The translations under genes and the position numbers were made by a program. From the NCBI GenBank assembly GCA_037444705.1, contig JBBILY010000026.1, forward strand, positions 1-24,488: a DNA stretch of 24,488 bases. The letters run 5' to 3'. The notes under the pieces are model-generated. The model was not told the DNA's origin. It was given only the letters and a program-made list of their open reading frames with translations, and made no database searches. Origin of the DNA: DATCYX01 sp037444705 (GTDB lineage: Bacteria > Chloroflexota > Anaerolineae > Anaerolineales > UBA4823). Numbering within the stretch: the stretch's first letter is position 1; every line of letters starts with the position of its first letter. Positions 15,905 through 24,276 of the stretch are shown piece after piece.

Positions 15905-16017
15905 GCTATCTCTCCTAGCAGCCATGCACCTGAATATTTACACCAAGACCAGATACCTTCCCATTTTCCTGTGCTCTTATTATTGGCCAAATTTATTCCC
16001 TTTCACGCTGCAATCAC

Positions 16018-18525
16018 TCAGGTAGCCTCTCCTTCGTTGGCTTTGGCTTTCGTTTTGTTCTCGTTGCCTTCTTTGTGCCCTTCAGCCGCTTTGGCCAGGG
16101 CAGCCAGTTGCTCCACCACAGCGCGGTTGAAACTGCCCTCTGGATAGGTGCCATCGGGTTGCAATTCGCCCGCCTCCAGGTCGGTGAGCAAGGGGATGGC
16201 TTCCTCGAAGGTGTGCACCGCCCAAATGTGGAATTGGCCATTTTCCACCGCCTGAACCACTTCTTGACGCAACATCAGATTGTTGACATTGCTGGCGGGG
16301 ATGATGACGCCCTGCTCACCGTTCAAACCCTTCACCTTACAAATAGCAAAGAAGCCTTCGATCTTCTCGTTCACCCCTCCAATAGCCTGGATCTGGCCAC
16401 GCTGATTAATTGAGCCAGTGACCGCTCGATCCTGGCGCAAGGGAATGCCAGCGATGGCTGAGAGCAAGGCGAAAAACTCCGCCGCAGATGCGCTATCCCC
16501 CTCGACCTCGTCGTAAGATTGTTCAAAAGTCAGGCTAGCAGAAAGGCTGAGCGCCTGTCCACGCCCATAGCGCGCCCCCAGAAGCCCGCTCAGGATCAAC
16601 ACTCCCTTGGTGTGCACAGGCCCACCCAGTTTCGCCTGGCGCTCAATATCCACTACCCCGCCTTTGCCAGCGAAGACCGCGGCAGTGATGCGGCTAGGAC
16701 GGCCAAAGGCATAATCTCCCAAGAGCATCACCGAGAGCGCGTTCACCTGACCTACTGCCCGACCCTGGGTGTCAATTAGGATTGTGCCGTCGGCGATCAT
16801 CTCTTGAATGCGCTCTTCGATGAGGTTGCTACGATAGATGCTCTCCTCGATGGCTCGCTCCACTGCTTTGGCGGTGACCACAAGGGGAGCGCTGGAACTA
16901 GCAGCATCGCTTTGAGCAGCGTTCAGGCTCTCCTTGCGCGCCCAATAGGCTGCCTCACGGATGAGGTCGGCGATCTTGCCAAAACGGGTGGAGAGTTTCT
17001 TCTGGTCTTCTGCCATGCGCGAACTATATTCGATGATGCGCGCCACCGCGCTGCGATCGAAGGGGGGCAATTGATTGTCCAGCACCACCGATTTGACGAA
17101 TAAGCCATATTCATACTCTGTCTCCGGGGTGCGTTCCATCAGGGTGGCAAACTCAGCCCGCACTTTGAACAGTTTGGCGAAGTCCTCATCGTAAAAGCGC
17201 AAGAGATAATAAAGCAAGGGTGTTCCAATGAGCACCACTTTGACATTCAATGGGATAGGTTCCGGCTCCAGGGTTACCGTGGATAGCAAGCCCAATAATT
17301 GCCCCAACTCCACAATGCGTATCTCGCCATCGCGCAGCGCCCGCTTTAACCCTTCCCAGGCATAAGGGTTAATGAGCAAATCTCGGGCTGGGATAAGCAA
17401 ATAGCCGCCGTTGGCGCGGTGGAGTGCTCCCGGGTAAATCATGGTGAAATCGGTGCGCGTGGCGCCCATGACCACCTCATGTTCCACGCGCCCTAACAGA
17501 TTGGTGTATGAGGGGTGGCTTTCCAGAATCACCGGCGCCCCTGTGAGTTGGCTATTATCCACCAGGACGTTGATCTCATAGCGCCGCAACCATTCGCGCT
17601 GGGAGATTTGAGCCGCCTCACCGCCACCCCCCTCCCCACCGCGAAAGCGATCAACATTGGCTACAATATCCGCCTGAATGGCATCCAGGTGGGAGAGCAC
17701 GCTCTCAATGCCCGCATACTTGCTCTTTAAAGCCTGCATCAATGGCGCGAGCACAAAGAGGGCCGTGCGCTCATTAAGTTCACTCAACTGTTGGGCAGCA
17801 GCCCTTTCCATTTCCTTAATGCGGTTGATGGCTTTTTCCACTTCTTCGGTTAACTTCGTCTGGAGCTGAGAGAGTTTCGCCCGCTGCTCTTCAGAGAGTT
17901 TTTCCAGTTCCTCTGGCTTGAGCGGTTTGCCTTCTACTGCTGGCGCCAGCACAAATCCAAAAGGTGTGCGCAGGATAACGAAGTTATACTTCTCCACGTA
18001 ACCCTGCAAGCGCATGAACTCGGCTTCCTGGTTGCGCTTGGTCTCATTGATCAGGTGGTCACGCGCTTGAGCGTACTCCTCGCTTTCGAATACGCGGGCA
18101 ATATCCTTCTGGCAACGGCTCACCAATTCCTGGATGTCCTTGCGCAACTCCACAGCCCGCCCATGGGGTAAGCGCAAAGCCTTCGGACGGCGTGGATTCT
18201 CGAAATTATTGACATAACACCAGTCATCAGGCACCGCTTCAGAGGCAGCTTTGCGCTCCAGGTATTCGCGGCTGAGCGTGGTGCGTCCCGAACCTGGCAA
18301 ACCGAGGACAAAAGTATTGTACCCAGAGCCGCTGACCTCGGCGCCCAATTCCAGGGCACGAATGGCGCGTGGCTGACCAATCACCTCTTGCAAGTCGGGT
18401 AACTCGTCCGTGGTTTCAAAAGGCAACGACGAAGGATCACACAATCGGCGCAGGGCGCTGGGAGGCAGACCTGGCGGCAGGTTTACGGAAGGCTTGGGGG
18501 GAAGGGCGTTCTCATTCTCACTCAT
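16018..18525 (-). CDS. Lon-like ATP-dependent protease (AAA_32/YcbZ type)
   Basis: An 835-residue protein of the Lon-related family with an N-terminal AAA_32 ATPase and C-terminal Lon protease domain. The start region has the family pattern PFETTDEL and IGQPRAIRALELG; the nucleotide loop is GLPGSGRTT at 75-83, with Arg in place of the usual Lys. A coiled-coil insertion spans about 150-290. The proteolytic dyad is Ser678 in VEGDSASAAE and Lys721 in GGVNEKIEGF, 43 residues apart as in E. coli Lon. The C-terminal 30 residues are Lys/Glu/Ala-rich and look disordered. It likely degrades damaged or regulatory proteins in the cytosol. A near-consensus promoter sits directly upstream, with GAGGA before the ATG. 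Confidence 0.93.
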   Translation of the reverse strand: MSENENALPPKPSVNLPPGLPPSALRRLCDPSSLPFETTDELPDLQEVIGQPRAIRALELGAEVSGSGYNTFVLGLPGSGRTTLSREYLERKAASEAVPDDWCYVNNFENPRRPKALRLPHGRAVELRKDIQELVSRCQKDIARVFESEEYAQARDHLINETKRNQEAEFMRLQGYVEKYNFVILRTPFGFVLAPAVEGKPLKPEELEKLSEEQRAKLSQLQTKLTEEVEKAINRIKEMERAAAQQLSELNERTALFVLAPLMQALKSKYAGIESVLSHLDAIQADIVANVDRFRGGEGGGGEAAQISQREWLRRYEINVLVDNSQLTGAPVILESHPSYTNLLGRVEHEVVMGATRTDFTMIYPGALHRANGGYLLIPARDLLINPYAWEGLKRALRDGEIRIVELGQLLGLLSTVTLEPEPIPLNVKVVLIGTPLLYYLLRFYDEDFAKLFKVRAEFATLMERTPETEYEYGLFVKSVVLDNQLPPFDRSAVARIIEYSSRMAEDQKKLSTRFGKIADLIREAAYWARKESLNAAQSDAASSSAPLVVTAKAVERAIEESIYRSNLIEERIQEMIADGTILIDTQGRAVGQVNALSVMLLGDYAFGRPSRITAAVFAGKGGVVDIERQAKLGGPVHTKGVLILSGLLGARYGRGQALSLSASLTFEQSYDEVEGDSASAAEFFALLSAIAGIPLRQDRAVTGSINQRGQIQAIGGVNEKIEGFFAICKVKGLNGEQGVIIPASNVNNLMLRQEVVQAVENGQFHIWAVHTFEEAIPLLTDLEAGELQPDGTYPEGSFNRAVVEQLAALAKAAEGHKEGNENKTKAKANEGEAT

Positions 18526-18543
18526 AAGGCGTCCTCTGTGTAT

Positions 18544-18572
18544 AGTCTAAAGGAAACCCCCCTTAAAGTCAA
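18544..18572 (-). promoter_or_regulatory. Sigma-70-type promoter of the Lon-like protease gene
   Basis: TTGACT (18567-18572), a 17-nt spacer containing GGGGGG, and TAGACT (18544-18549) on the minus strand. The predicted start near 18537 gives a short leader of about 12 nt that still contains the GAGGA ribosome site. No heat-shock operator is recognised. Confidence 0.72.
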
Positions 18573-18587
18573 CCGAAGCCATCTTTC

Positions 18588-19619
18588 TTAGGCATCGTAG
18601 GTGCGGATAAACTCTTCCGCTTTCTCAACTAAATAGCGATTTCCAATGAAAAGCGGAGTGCGCTGATGCAGCGTCTCAGGTTGGATGTCGAGGATATTCT
18701 GCCGCCCATCTGAGGCATATCCGCCGGCCTGTTCCATGATGAAGGCCAGGGGAGCCGCCTCGTAAAGCAAACGCAATTTGCCATGCGGCTTAGAGGGGTC
18801 CTTTGTGTCGGCAGGATAATAGAAGATACCGCCGGAGAGCAAGGTGCGATGAAAGTCACCCACCAGCGAGCCGATATAACGCAACGAGAGAGGCTTTGCC
18901 TCCCCATCCAGCCCCTGGAGATAATGGGTAAAGCGCCGCACCCCTTCGCTCCAGTATTTCTCATATCCATGGTTGACACTGTAATACTTGGGCTTTTCAG
19001 GAATACGGATGTTCGGATGTGAGAGTAGAAACTCCCCCAGGCGCGGATCGAGGGTAAACCCATGCACGCCCGAACCTGTGGTGTAAACCAGCATTGTGCT
19101 CACGCTATAAAGAAGGTAACCCGCCACCACCAGATCGCGCCCTGGTTGGAGGCAATCTTCCAGCGTGCCAGGGCCACTCTCGCTTTTCCGCCGATAAATT
19201 GAGAAGATAGTGCCAATCGAGGTGTTGTAATCAATGTTGGAAGAGCCATCCAGGGGATCATAGAGCAGGACGTATTTGCCACTGGCATACCGTTCTGGGA
19301 TAGGCAGGGGTTCGGCGTGTTCTTCGGAAGCCATGATCGCCAGACGGCCGGTATGATCGTTCAGACGATAAATGGTCTGATCAGCCAGGCGATCCAATTT
19401 CATGACTTGTTCCCCCTGAATATTGATCTCATCGGTGCTGCCTAGGATTTCTGCCAAGCCAGCCACAGAGGTGCGGCTGGCGATGAATTTGCCCGCCAGA
19501 GCCAGGTCATACAGCAGGTTGGTCAACACCCCAGTGGCTTCAGGGTGTATTTTTTGCTCTTCCAGGATGTGGCGTTCGATGGTGATAATGCTACGGTAAG
19601 CATAGGGTGAGTTTTGCAT
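18588..19619 (-). CDS. fbp: Fructose-1,6-bisphosphatase class I
   Basis: Gluconeogenic enzyme releasing phosphate from fructose 1,6-bisphosphate. The 343-residue length fits class I. Motifs are ASEEHAEP near 97-104, the metal-binding signature DPLDGSSNIDYN at 121-132, then GGIFYYPAD, GKLRLLYEAAPLAFIMEQ and GGYASDG. AAAGGAGG lies 4-5 nt before the ATG. It is preceded by the dehydrogenase gene (61 nt gap) and followed after 62 nt by the independently promoted Lon-like gene. No fructose-bisphosphate aldolase gene is adjacent. Confidence 0.96.
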   Translation of the reverse strand: MQNSPYAYRSIITIERHILEEQKIHPEATGVLTNLLYDLALAGKFIASRTSVAGLAEILGSTDEINIQGEQVMKLDRLADQTIYRLNDHTGRLAIMASEEHAEPLPIPERYASGKYVLLYDPLDGSSNIDYNTSIGTIFSIYRRKSESGPGTLEDCLQPGRDLVVAGYLLYSVSTMLVYTTGSGVHGFTLDPRLGEFLLSHPNIRIPEKPKYYSVNHGYEKYWSEGVRRFTHYLQGLDGEAKPLSLRYIGSLVGDFHRTLLSGGIFYYPADTKDPSKPHGKLRLLYEAAPLAFIMEQAGGYASDGRQNILDIQPETLHQRTPLFIGNRYLVEKAEEFIRTYDA

Positions 19620-19680
19620 AGCGCCTCCTTTGGACTGCGACTAAATAAACGTTGCTGAGATGATTTGCTGACGGCAACCC

Positions 19681-20490
19681 CTATCGTAAAAACATCCAGC
19701 GAATGACCAGCCTCACCAATGGACGAAAGATATGATTGCGCCCAAAGAACGCCAGAAAGCGGTCCAGTGCCCGAGGCACACAAACCACCTGCCCCCGCTC
19801 CAACGCCTTGAGCGAACGAGCCACCACTGCGGGTGCATTGCCCCACATCAATCCAGGAATCTGAGTGTGGCTGAAGCCTTGATATTCAGGCGTATCATGG
19901 AACTCGGTGTGGGTAAACCCCGGGCACAAGGCCTGCACCTTCACCCCGCTGCCACGCAACTCCATCGCCAGGGTCTCGCTGAAAGCCACCAGGGCGGCTT
20001 TGGTGGCATTGTAAGTTACATTGCGCGGCCAGGGAAAGAAAGCTGCCAGCGAGGCCACGTTGATTATCCCCCCCTTGCCACGCTGAACCATGCCCGGCAA
20101 AACCGCCCGCGTCAGGCACAGGCTGGCTTTCAGGTGTACATCCACCATGGCCAGATGTTTTTCCGCCGGCACCCTGAAAAATCGCCCGTGGGTGCCAAAG
20201 CCGGCGTTGTTGACCAGCAGGTCCAGGACCTCAAGGCTTTGGACATATTCTTCCAGGCGCTTCAGGTCCTGAGGATCGGATAGATCAGCTACCAGCACCT
20301 GCGTCGGAACGGCGTAGCTTGCCTGCAGTTCACTCGCCAGGGCTTCCAGGCGCTCTCGACGGCGCGCCACCAGGATCAGGGCATAGCCTCGGGCAGCCAG
20401 CTGACGGGCGAATTCTGCTCCCAGGCCGCTAGAGGCGCCGGTGATAAGCGCCAGAGGGTGAGATGTATCAGGTGAATTTACAATTGGCAT
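19681..20490 (-). CDS. Short-chain dehydrogenase/reductase, classical type
   Basis: A 269-residue NAD(P)H-dependent oxidoreductase. TGASSGLG at 17-24 is the cofactor loop, VARRRERL after the second strand favours NADP(H), and LVNNAGFG, the catalytic Ser in INVASLAAF and Tyr/Lys in YNATKAAL complete the classical triad. LCPGFTHTEFH follows. A hydrophobic, basic C-terminus suggests loose membrane association, as in the DltE/SDR7-like acyl or steroid reductase groups. The substrate is unknown. The ATG at 20490 is preferred, with GAGGAAAGG upstream; longer frames add a Lys/Ser/Cys-rich stretch unlike the family. Confidence 0.9.
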   Translation of the reverse strand: MPIVNSPDTSHPLALITGASSGLGAEFARQLAARGYALILVARRRERLEALASELQASYAVPTQVLVADLSDPQDLKRLEEYVQSLEVLDLLVNNAGFGTHGRFFRVPAEKHLAMVDVHLKASLCLTRAVLPGMVQRGKGGIINVASLAAFFPWPRNVTYNATKAALVAFSETLAMELRGSGVKVQALCPGFTHTEFHDTPEYQGFSHTQIPGLMWGNAPAVVARSLKALERGQVVCVPRALDRFLAFFGRNHIFRPLVRLVIRWMFLR

Positions 20491-20572
20491 AGACCCTTTC
20501 CTCATTTTACAGCAAGATTTGGAATATGGCGATTTCTTATTCGATCCAATGGTCAACCCACGACACCGCGTC

Positions 20573-21550
20573 TTATATCCAGGACTGCCCCAGGATCCAT
20601 CCCTCTACGTTGCGGATGGCTTCATCCTGAGGTTCCGTGAGGGGACGCCGTTGCAACACCACCTCCAACATGCCAAATAGCCCAATCACCGCGTCAAAGG
20701 CGTCTTCACCCTGAGGCGAGGCGCCAAACCCATCCAGGATGGCTTGGCGAAGGCTTTCGTGCAAATTCACCCCAGCCGCTTCGGCCCAGGCTAACAAAAC
20801 CGAAGCATTAGCGGCGCGCTCATCTTGCTGGCGCTTACCCACCCTGGCTCCAGGCCTGCGTGGCGAGAAGCGCACCCCTAACCAGGAGTAATATTCCGCC
20901 GGATAAGTCTCAACCACCACCACCCGCCCTGCTCGGAGCAGGTGGTGCAATGTGCCGCAGAAGGGCCAGAGAGAGACCCCAGGTAACAATTCGCCCTGGG
21001 TTGTAAGCACCTGCCTCCAGCCGCTGATGGCCGCCTTACCCACTTGTTGCCCGCCTAGCGTCCAAAATAAGGGGAAAGCCGGGCGACGGCCGACATGAGC
21101 GCGCTCGCAACGGCGGCGTAGATCATCCATGCTCCGCACCCCCAATCCCTCCAACAGGTGCTTTTGGCGGGCATGGCCCGGCTTGGCGGGGTAAAAAGGC
21201 CGATACAGGCTGATCTCCTCCGCTTTCTGGGCTGGTTGATAAAACTGTGCCCAGACTCCTTGCCCCAATTGGCGCAATGCAGCCAAAAAACCCTGGATTC
21301 CAGCGCGGTGCGCATATGCCAGGGGCAAACCGATGGGAAAATCAAAACCCACCAGAACGCACCCCTGAGGCTTCGCCAGCCCTCTCAGACGATGCAGCAG
21401 TGTTTGCGCCTCTCCTACAGGTTGAGGCGCATACCCCAGGTAGCATCCATCATCCTGCAAGACAGCCAGCGCCAGCCAGCGTTTGCCGGGGGAAACGCTC
21501 CAATCGGCATGAGCCACCAGGGAAGGGCGAGGGCAGTTAGATGAAGTCAA
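20573..21550 (-). CDS. DUF429-like protein with predicted RNase H-like fold
   Basis: A 325-residue protein of unknown function. The pattern fits DUF429: an early Asp in HADWSVSPGKRWLALAVL, GFDFPIGLPLAYA, a central VVVETYPAEYYSWLG followed by a Lys/Arg stretch (RVGKRQQDERAA), and a late GEDAFDAVIGLFGMLE. The spaced acidic residues Asp, Asp, Glu and Asp/Asp resemble the metal site of ribonuclease H-fold nucleases, but activity is unproven. The start is uncertain: the TTG at 21550 has no good ribosome site, and a GTG at codon 12 would place the first strand at the N-terminus. It lies 50 nt after the AlkZ-related gene on the same strand. Confidence 0.65.
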   Translation of the reverse strand: MTSSNCPRPSLVAHADWSVSPGKRWLALAVLQDDGCYLGYAPQPVGEAQTLLHRLRGLAKPQGCVLVGFDFPIGLPLAYAHRAGIQGFLAALRQLGQGVWAQFYQPAQKAEEISLYRPFYPAKPGHARQKHLLEGLGVRSMDDLRRRCERAHVGRRPAFPLFWTLGGQQVGKAAISGWRQVLTTQGELLPGVSLWPFCGTLHHLLRAGRVVVVETYPAEYYSWLGVRFSPRRPGARVGKRQQDERAANASVLLAWAEAAGVNLHESLRQAILDGFGASPQGEDAFDAVIGLFGMLEVVLQRRPLTEPQDEAIRNVEGWILGQSWI

Positions 21551-21600
21551 GGCTCAGGAGTAGAATTATCGAACACAGGTTAGACAACCGCTGACAGGTT

Positions 21601-22482
21601 TTATGGAGCCTCCGGCTGAGAAGCGATGAGTTCGCTCAGGGCAATCCACTCGCCGGGATGATCAACCATCGGCAGGCCAGAGCAAAGCACCCCGGCCTGT
21701 ACCAGAGCCTCAAGGGTGGCTTTAGTCACCTTCGGCTCCCAACCGAAGAGCAAAAGCACATCTCGCAATTGGGACGCGCCTACGGAACGGAAATAAGTCT
21801 CGAGCAGTTTACGGCGGGCATCCAATTCGCCGATGAAGCGCGCTTGTTGCGGGATTTCAGGGTAATGGCGGGCGACGATGTCATAGGCAAAAGCATAACG
21901 CCACGCCCCAGCCTGGGTAACCGCCACCGGCACTAACATGAAGGCCGCTTGCAGGTCTGCCAGGGCTTTATTGAAGCGGCTTTCGCTCTCCGGGCTGGAG
22001 AGGCGCGCCGCCCGCCGCAAAGCGATCGTATCCAAAGGGCCGTTTTTCAACACCGCCTCATAGACCGTTTTTGCCTCCAACGTCAAGCGACCCTGCTCAT
22101 ACAGAGTCAGGTAATCGTCCTCTGGCGAACCATAGTTCTCCGTTAAGGCATAGAAATAGGGCACCAGGCTCATCGAGATCAGCGTGGCTTTCTTGCGCAA
22201 CACTTTGGCGTAATACCAGGCGCGGCTGCCCAGGAGTGAATCCTTCCATTCCCAGGTGATGTGTCCAGGGTCGTCATGCTCGTTGGGTACAGGGCGGTCG
22301 CCAGCTACCGCCACCCACAAATTGGGTAAAGCCACACCCTGAATAGGCCAGAAGAAGATAAAGCCGCGCTCATTAACGTAGTCAACCGCCTGTTGGCGGT
22401 TTTTGAGGCGCAGTTCTGGCCGCGAACGGTAGGTGCGGCAACGATAATCTTGAACAGTGTCCCAGGACAAGATAGCCATCAT
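21601..22482 (-). CDS. AlkZ-related winged-helix protein
   Basis: A 293-residue protein tentatively placed with AlkZ/YcaQ-related (HTH_42) DNA-binding proteins, a group that includes DNA glycosylases for alkylated or crosslinked bases. Supporting patterns are FIFFWPIQGVALPNLW, HDDPGHITWEWKD, WYYAKVLRKKATLIS and FYALTENYG, followed by a helical stretch with GPLDTIALRRAARL resembling a winged helix and a C-terminal WEPKVTKATLEALV helix. The glycosylase catalytic QxQ pattern is not evident, so it may bind DNA without excising bases. The start is either of two adjacent ATG codons (22482 or 22479) without a clear ribosome site. It is 42 nt after upp. Confidence 0.55.
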   Translation of the reverse strand: MMAILSWDTVQDYRCRTYRSRPELRLKNRQQAVDYVNERGFIFFWPIQGVALPNLWVAVAGDRPVPNEHDDPGHITWEWKDSLLGSRAWYYAKVLRKKATLISMSLVPYFYALTENYGSPEDDYLTLYEQGRLTLEAKTVYEAVLKNGPLDTIALRRAARLSSPESESRFNKALADLQAAFMLVPVAVTQAGAWRYAFAYDIVARHYPEIPQQARFIGELDARRKLLETYFRSVGASQLRDVLLLFGWEPKVTKATLEALVQAGVLCSGLPMVDHPGEWIALSELIASQPEAP

Positions 22483-22524
22483 GAGATCAGGGTCACACCT
22501 GCTAACCTCGGCTTTCAGCGCGAT

Positions 22525-23151
22525 TCAGCCTGTGCCAAACTGACGATCACCAGCGTCGCCCAAGCCAGGCACAATATAGCCACGCTCATTCAAACGCTCA
22601 TCAATGGCAGCCAGGTGGATAGGCACCTCAGGGTGGTGTTTCTCCATCAGTGCAATCCCTTCCGGGGCGCCAAGGATGCCCACGAATTTAATCTTCTTCA
22701 CCCCCCAACGTTTCAGGACGTCCACCGTAGCCACCGCTGAACCTCCCGTAGCCAGCATAGGATCCAACACCAGGCACACCGTCACAGTGGGTTCAACCGG
22801 CAATTTATTGTAATACTCCACCGGCTTCAAGGTGCGCTCATCCCGATAGAGCCCGATGTGCCATACCTCGGCAGTGGGCATCAGGCTCCAAACCCCTTCG
22901 ACCATGCCCAACCCGGCCCGCAATATCGGCACCAGACCAATCTTCTCTTTCAATTCAACCCCCTGGCACGGCGCCAATGGGGTTTCAACCACCCGGGGTG
23001 AGAGCAAGAGATCTGCCGTCGCTTCGTAAGTTAACAAGGCAGCAATCTCGCGAATCAATTCGCGAAACTTCTTTGGTTCGGTGTTCTTGTCTCGCAGCAG
23101 GGTCAATTTGTGGGCGACCAGTGGATGGGAAGAGGGATAAACGTTGGACAT
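22525..23151 (-). CDS. upp: Uracil phosphoribosyltransferase
   Basis: Pyrimidine salvage enzyme forming UMP from uracil and PRPP in the cytosol. The 208-residue protein begins NVYPSSHPLVAHKLTLLRDK and contains PILRAGLGMVEG, the PRPP loop LDPMLATGGSAVATVDVLK, and a C-terminal uracil-binding segment YIVPGLGDAGDRQFGT, all in the family order. The ATG at 23151 is chosen because GGAG sits 6 nt upstream; the ATG two codons earlier overlaps this site. It is first in a minus-strand run with the AlkZ-related, DUF429-like, SDR and fbp genes. No uracil permease is adjacent. Confidence 0.96.
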   Translation of the reverse strand: MSNVYPSSHPLVAHKLTLLRDKNTEPKKFRELIREIAALLTYEATADLLLSPRVVETPLAPCQGVELKEKIGLVPILRAGLGMVEGVWSLMPTAEVWHIGLYRDERTLKPVEYYNKLPVEPTVTVCLVLDPMLATGGSAVATVDVLKRWGVKKIKFVGILGAPEGIALMEKHHPEVPIHLAAIDERLNERGYIVPGLGDAGDRQFGTG

Positions 23152-23167
23152 GCTCATCTCCGCAGAA

Positions 23168-23183
23168 ATTATAAGGAATTATA
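23168..23183 (-). promoter_or_regulatory. Two tandem -10 elements upstream of upp
   Basis: TATAAT occurs twice on the minus strand, at 23178-23183 and 23168-23173, separated by 4 nt. Neither has a good -35 hexamer at 16-18 nt, so one or both may depend on other contacts. The nearer element would give a leader of only about 10 nt. Confidence 0.45.
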
Positions 23184-23360
23184 TTGCAATTTCATCCCTG
23201 CGTGGGCACGCAAAGGTTGTCGCCGCGCCGCTCCTTTTCCCCGCCCTCCCCCAAGTGCATGCTGCATTGGGAGGAGAGTTGAGACAGAGGTAACGAAGAC
23301 CTTCTGACAACTTTTGTGGGTAACCAGTTCTACACCGACCTGCAAAAAAGGTGCTGGCTT
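23184..23360. other. Divergent intergenic region between upp and tRNA-Val
   Basis: No gene seen. It contains an imperfect hairpin at 23245-23274 (CCTC-CC-CCAA against TTGGGAGG, with TGCA repeats in the loop) next to a C-rich run. The hairpin faces neither gene's 3' end, so a terminator role is unlikely. Confidence 0.35.
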
Positions 23361-23369
23361 TGGTATAAT
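23361..23369 (+). promoter_or_regulatory. Extended -10 promoter of tRNA-Val
   Basis: TGGTATAAT is a perfect -10 box with the TGn extension. The predicted start near 23376 is 2-3 nt before the mature tRNA 5' end. The -35 region is poor, consistent with an extended -10 promoter. Confidence 0.7.
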
Positions 23370-23378
23370 TCCCCTGGC

Positions 23379-23452
23379 GGGCGGATAGCTCAGTAGGTTA
23401 GAGCGTCTCTCTTACACAGAGAAGGTCGCAGGTTCGAGTCCTGTTCCGCCCA
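23379..23452 (+). tRNA. tRNA-Val (anticodon UAC)
   Basis: A 74-nt cloverleaf. Acceptor GGGCGGA pairs with TCCGCCC. The D stem is GCTC/GAGC, and the anticodon stem TCTCT/AGAGA encloses loop CTTACAC with anticodon TAC at 23413-23415. The T arm is GCAGG-TTCGAGT-CCTGT. The discriminator is A and the CCA end is not encoded. The extended -10 element upstream and hairpin 11 nt downstream suggest a short primary transcript, possibly reading into gpmA. Confidence 0.97.
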
Positions 23453-23463
23453 CTTAATCAACA

Positions 23464-23494
23464 GACCTCCGAAGCCGCCCTGGCCTCGGAGGTC
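23464..23494 (+). repeat. GACCTCCGA/TCGGAGGTC hairpin, copy 1
   Basis: Perfect 9-bp arms (23464-23472 and 23486-23494) around a 13-nt loop, between tRNA-Val and gpmA. Near-identical to the copy after gpmA at 24277-24307. It may end the tRNA transcript or act as a processing or attenuation structure in the gpmA leader, since no separate promoter for gpmA is obvious. Confidence 0.75.
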
Positions 23495-23519
23495 GTCGGG
23501 TGTCAAAAAGGAGATCAGC

Positions 23520-24269
23520 ATGTACACACTCGTTCTCTTACGCCATGGCCAAAGCACCTGGAACCTGGAAAACCGCTTCACTGGCTGGACCGATGTCGGC
23601 CTGACGCCCCAGGGGGAAGCGGAGGCGCGCGAGGCTGCTCGCTTGTTGCGCGCCGAAGGTTACACCTTCGACGTAGCTTTCACCTCCGTGCTCAGACGCG
23701 CCATTAAGACCTTGTGGATCGTGCTGGAGGAGATGGAACTGGAATGGATTCCGGTCTACAACTCCTGGCGGCTAAACGAGCGGCATTATGGAGCACTCCA
23801 GGGGCTGAATAAAGCCGAAATGGCGGCCAAATACGGGGAAGAACAGGTTAAATTGTGGCGGCGGAGTTACGACGTCCCGCCCCCCGCCTTAGATTGGGAC
23901 GACCCACGCCATCCGCGCTTCGACCGCCGCTACGCCGCCCTCAAGCCCGAAGAACTGCCAGCCTGCGAGTCGCTCAAAGATACCTTGCAACGCGTCTTGC
24001 CTTACTGGCACAGCACCCTGGTGCCAGCCATTCGTTCTGGGCAGCGCGTGTTGATTTCGGCTCACGGCAACAGCCTGCGCGCCCTGGTCAAACACCTGGA
24101 TAACCTCTCGGATCAGGAGATCGTCGAACTCAACATTCCCACCGGCATCCCGCTCGTGTATGAACTCGATGAAGACCTCCAGCCGATTCAGCACTACTAT
24201 CTTGGCGATGCAGAAGCCGTGCGCCGCGCCGCCGAAGCCGTTGCCGCCCAGGGAAGAGCTGCCCGCTAA
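23520..24269 (+). CDS. gpmA: 2,3-bisphosphoglycerate-dependent phosphoglycerate mutase
   Basis: Glycolytic/gluconeogenic enzyme interconverting 3- and 2-phosphoglycerate through a phosphohistidine. The 249-residue protein has LLRHGQSTWN with the catalytic His at 9, NRFTGWTDVGLT, SVLRRAIKT, LNERHYGALQGLNK with the acid/base Glu87, and the second active-site His182 in ISAHGNSLRALVKHL. NIPTGIPLVYELD follows, as in dPGM. An Ala/Arg-rich tail ends the protein. AAGGAG lies 6 nt before the ATG. The gene stands between two copies of the same hairpin, the second of which probably terminates it. Confidence 0.97.
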   Translation: MYTLVLLRHGQSTWNLENRFTGWTDVGLTPQGEAEAREAARLLRAEGYTFDVAFTSVLRRAIKTLWIVLEEMELEWIPVYNSWRLNERHYGALQGLNKAEMAAKYGEEQVKLWRRSYDVPPPALDWDDPRHPRFDRRYAALKPEELPACESLKDTLQRVLPYWHSTLVPAIRSGQRVLISAHGNSLRALVKHLDNLSDQEIVELNIPTGIPLVYELDEDLQPIQHYYLGDAEAVRRAAEAVAAQGRAAR

Positions 24270-24276
24270 CCTCTTA

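Noticed and set aside
23245..23274. Imperfect hairpin between upp and tRNA-Val as a terminator or small RNA
   Set aside because: No transcript is expected to end there in either direction and pairing needs a bulge; listed only as part of the intergenic region.
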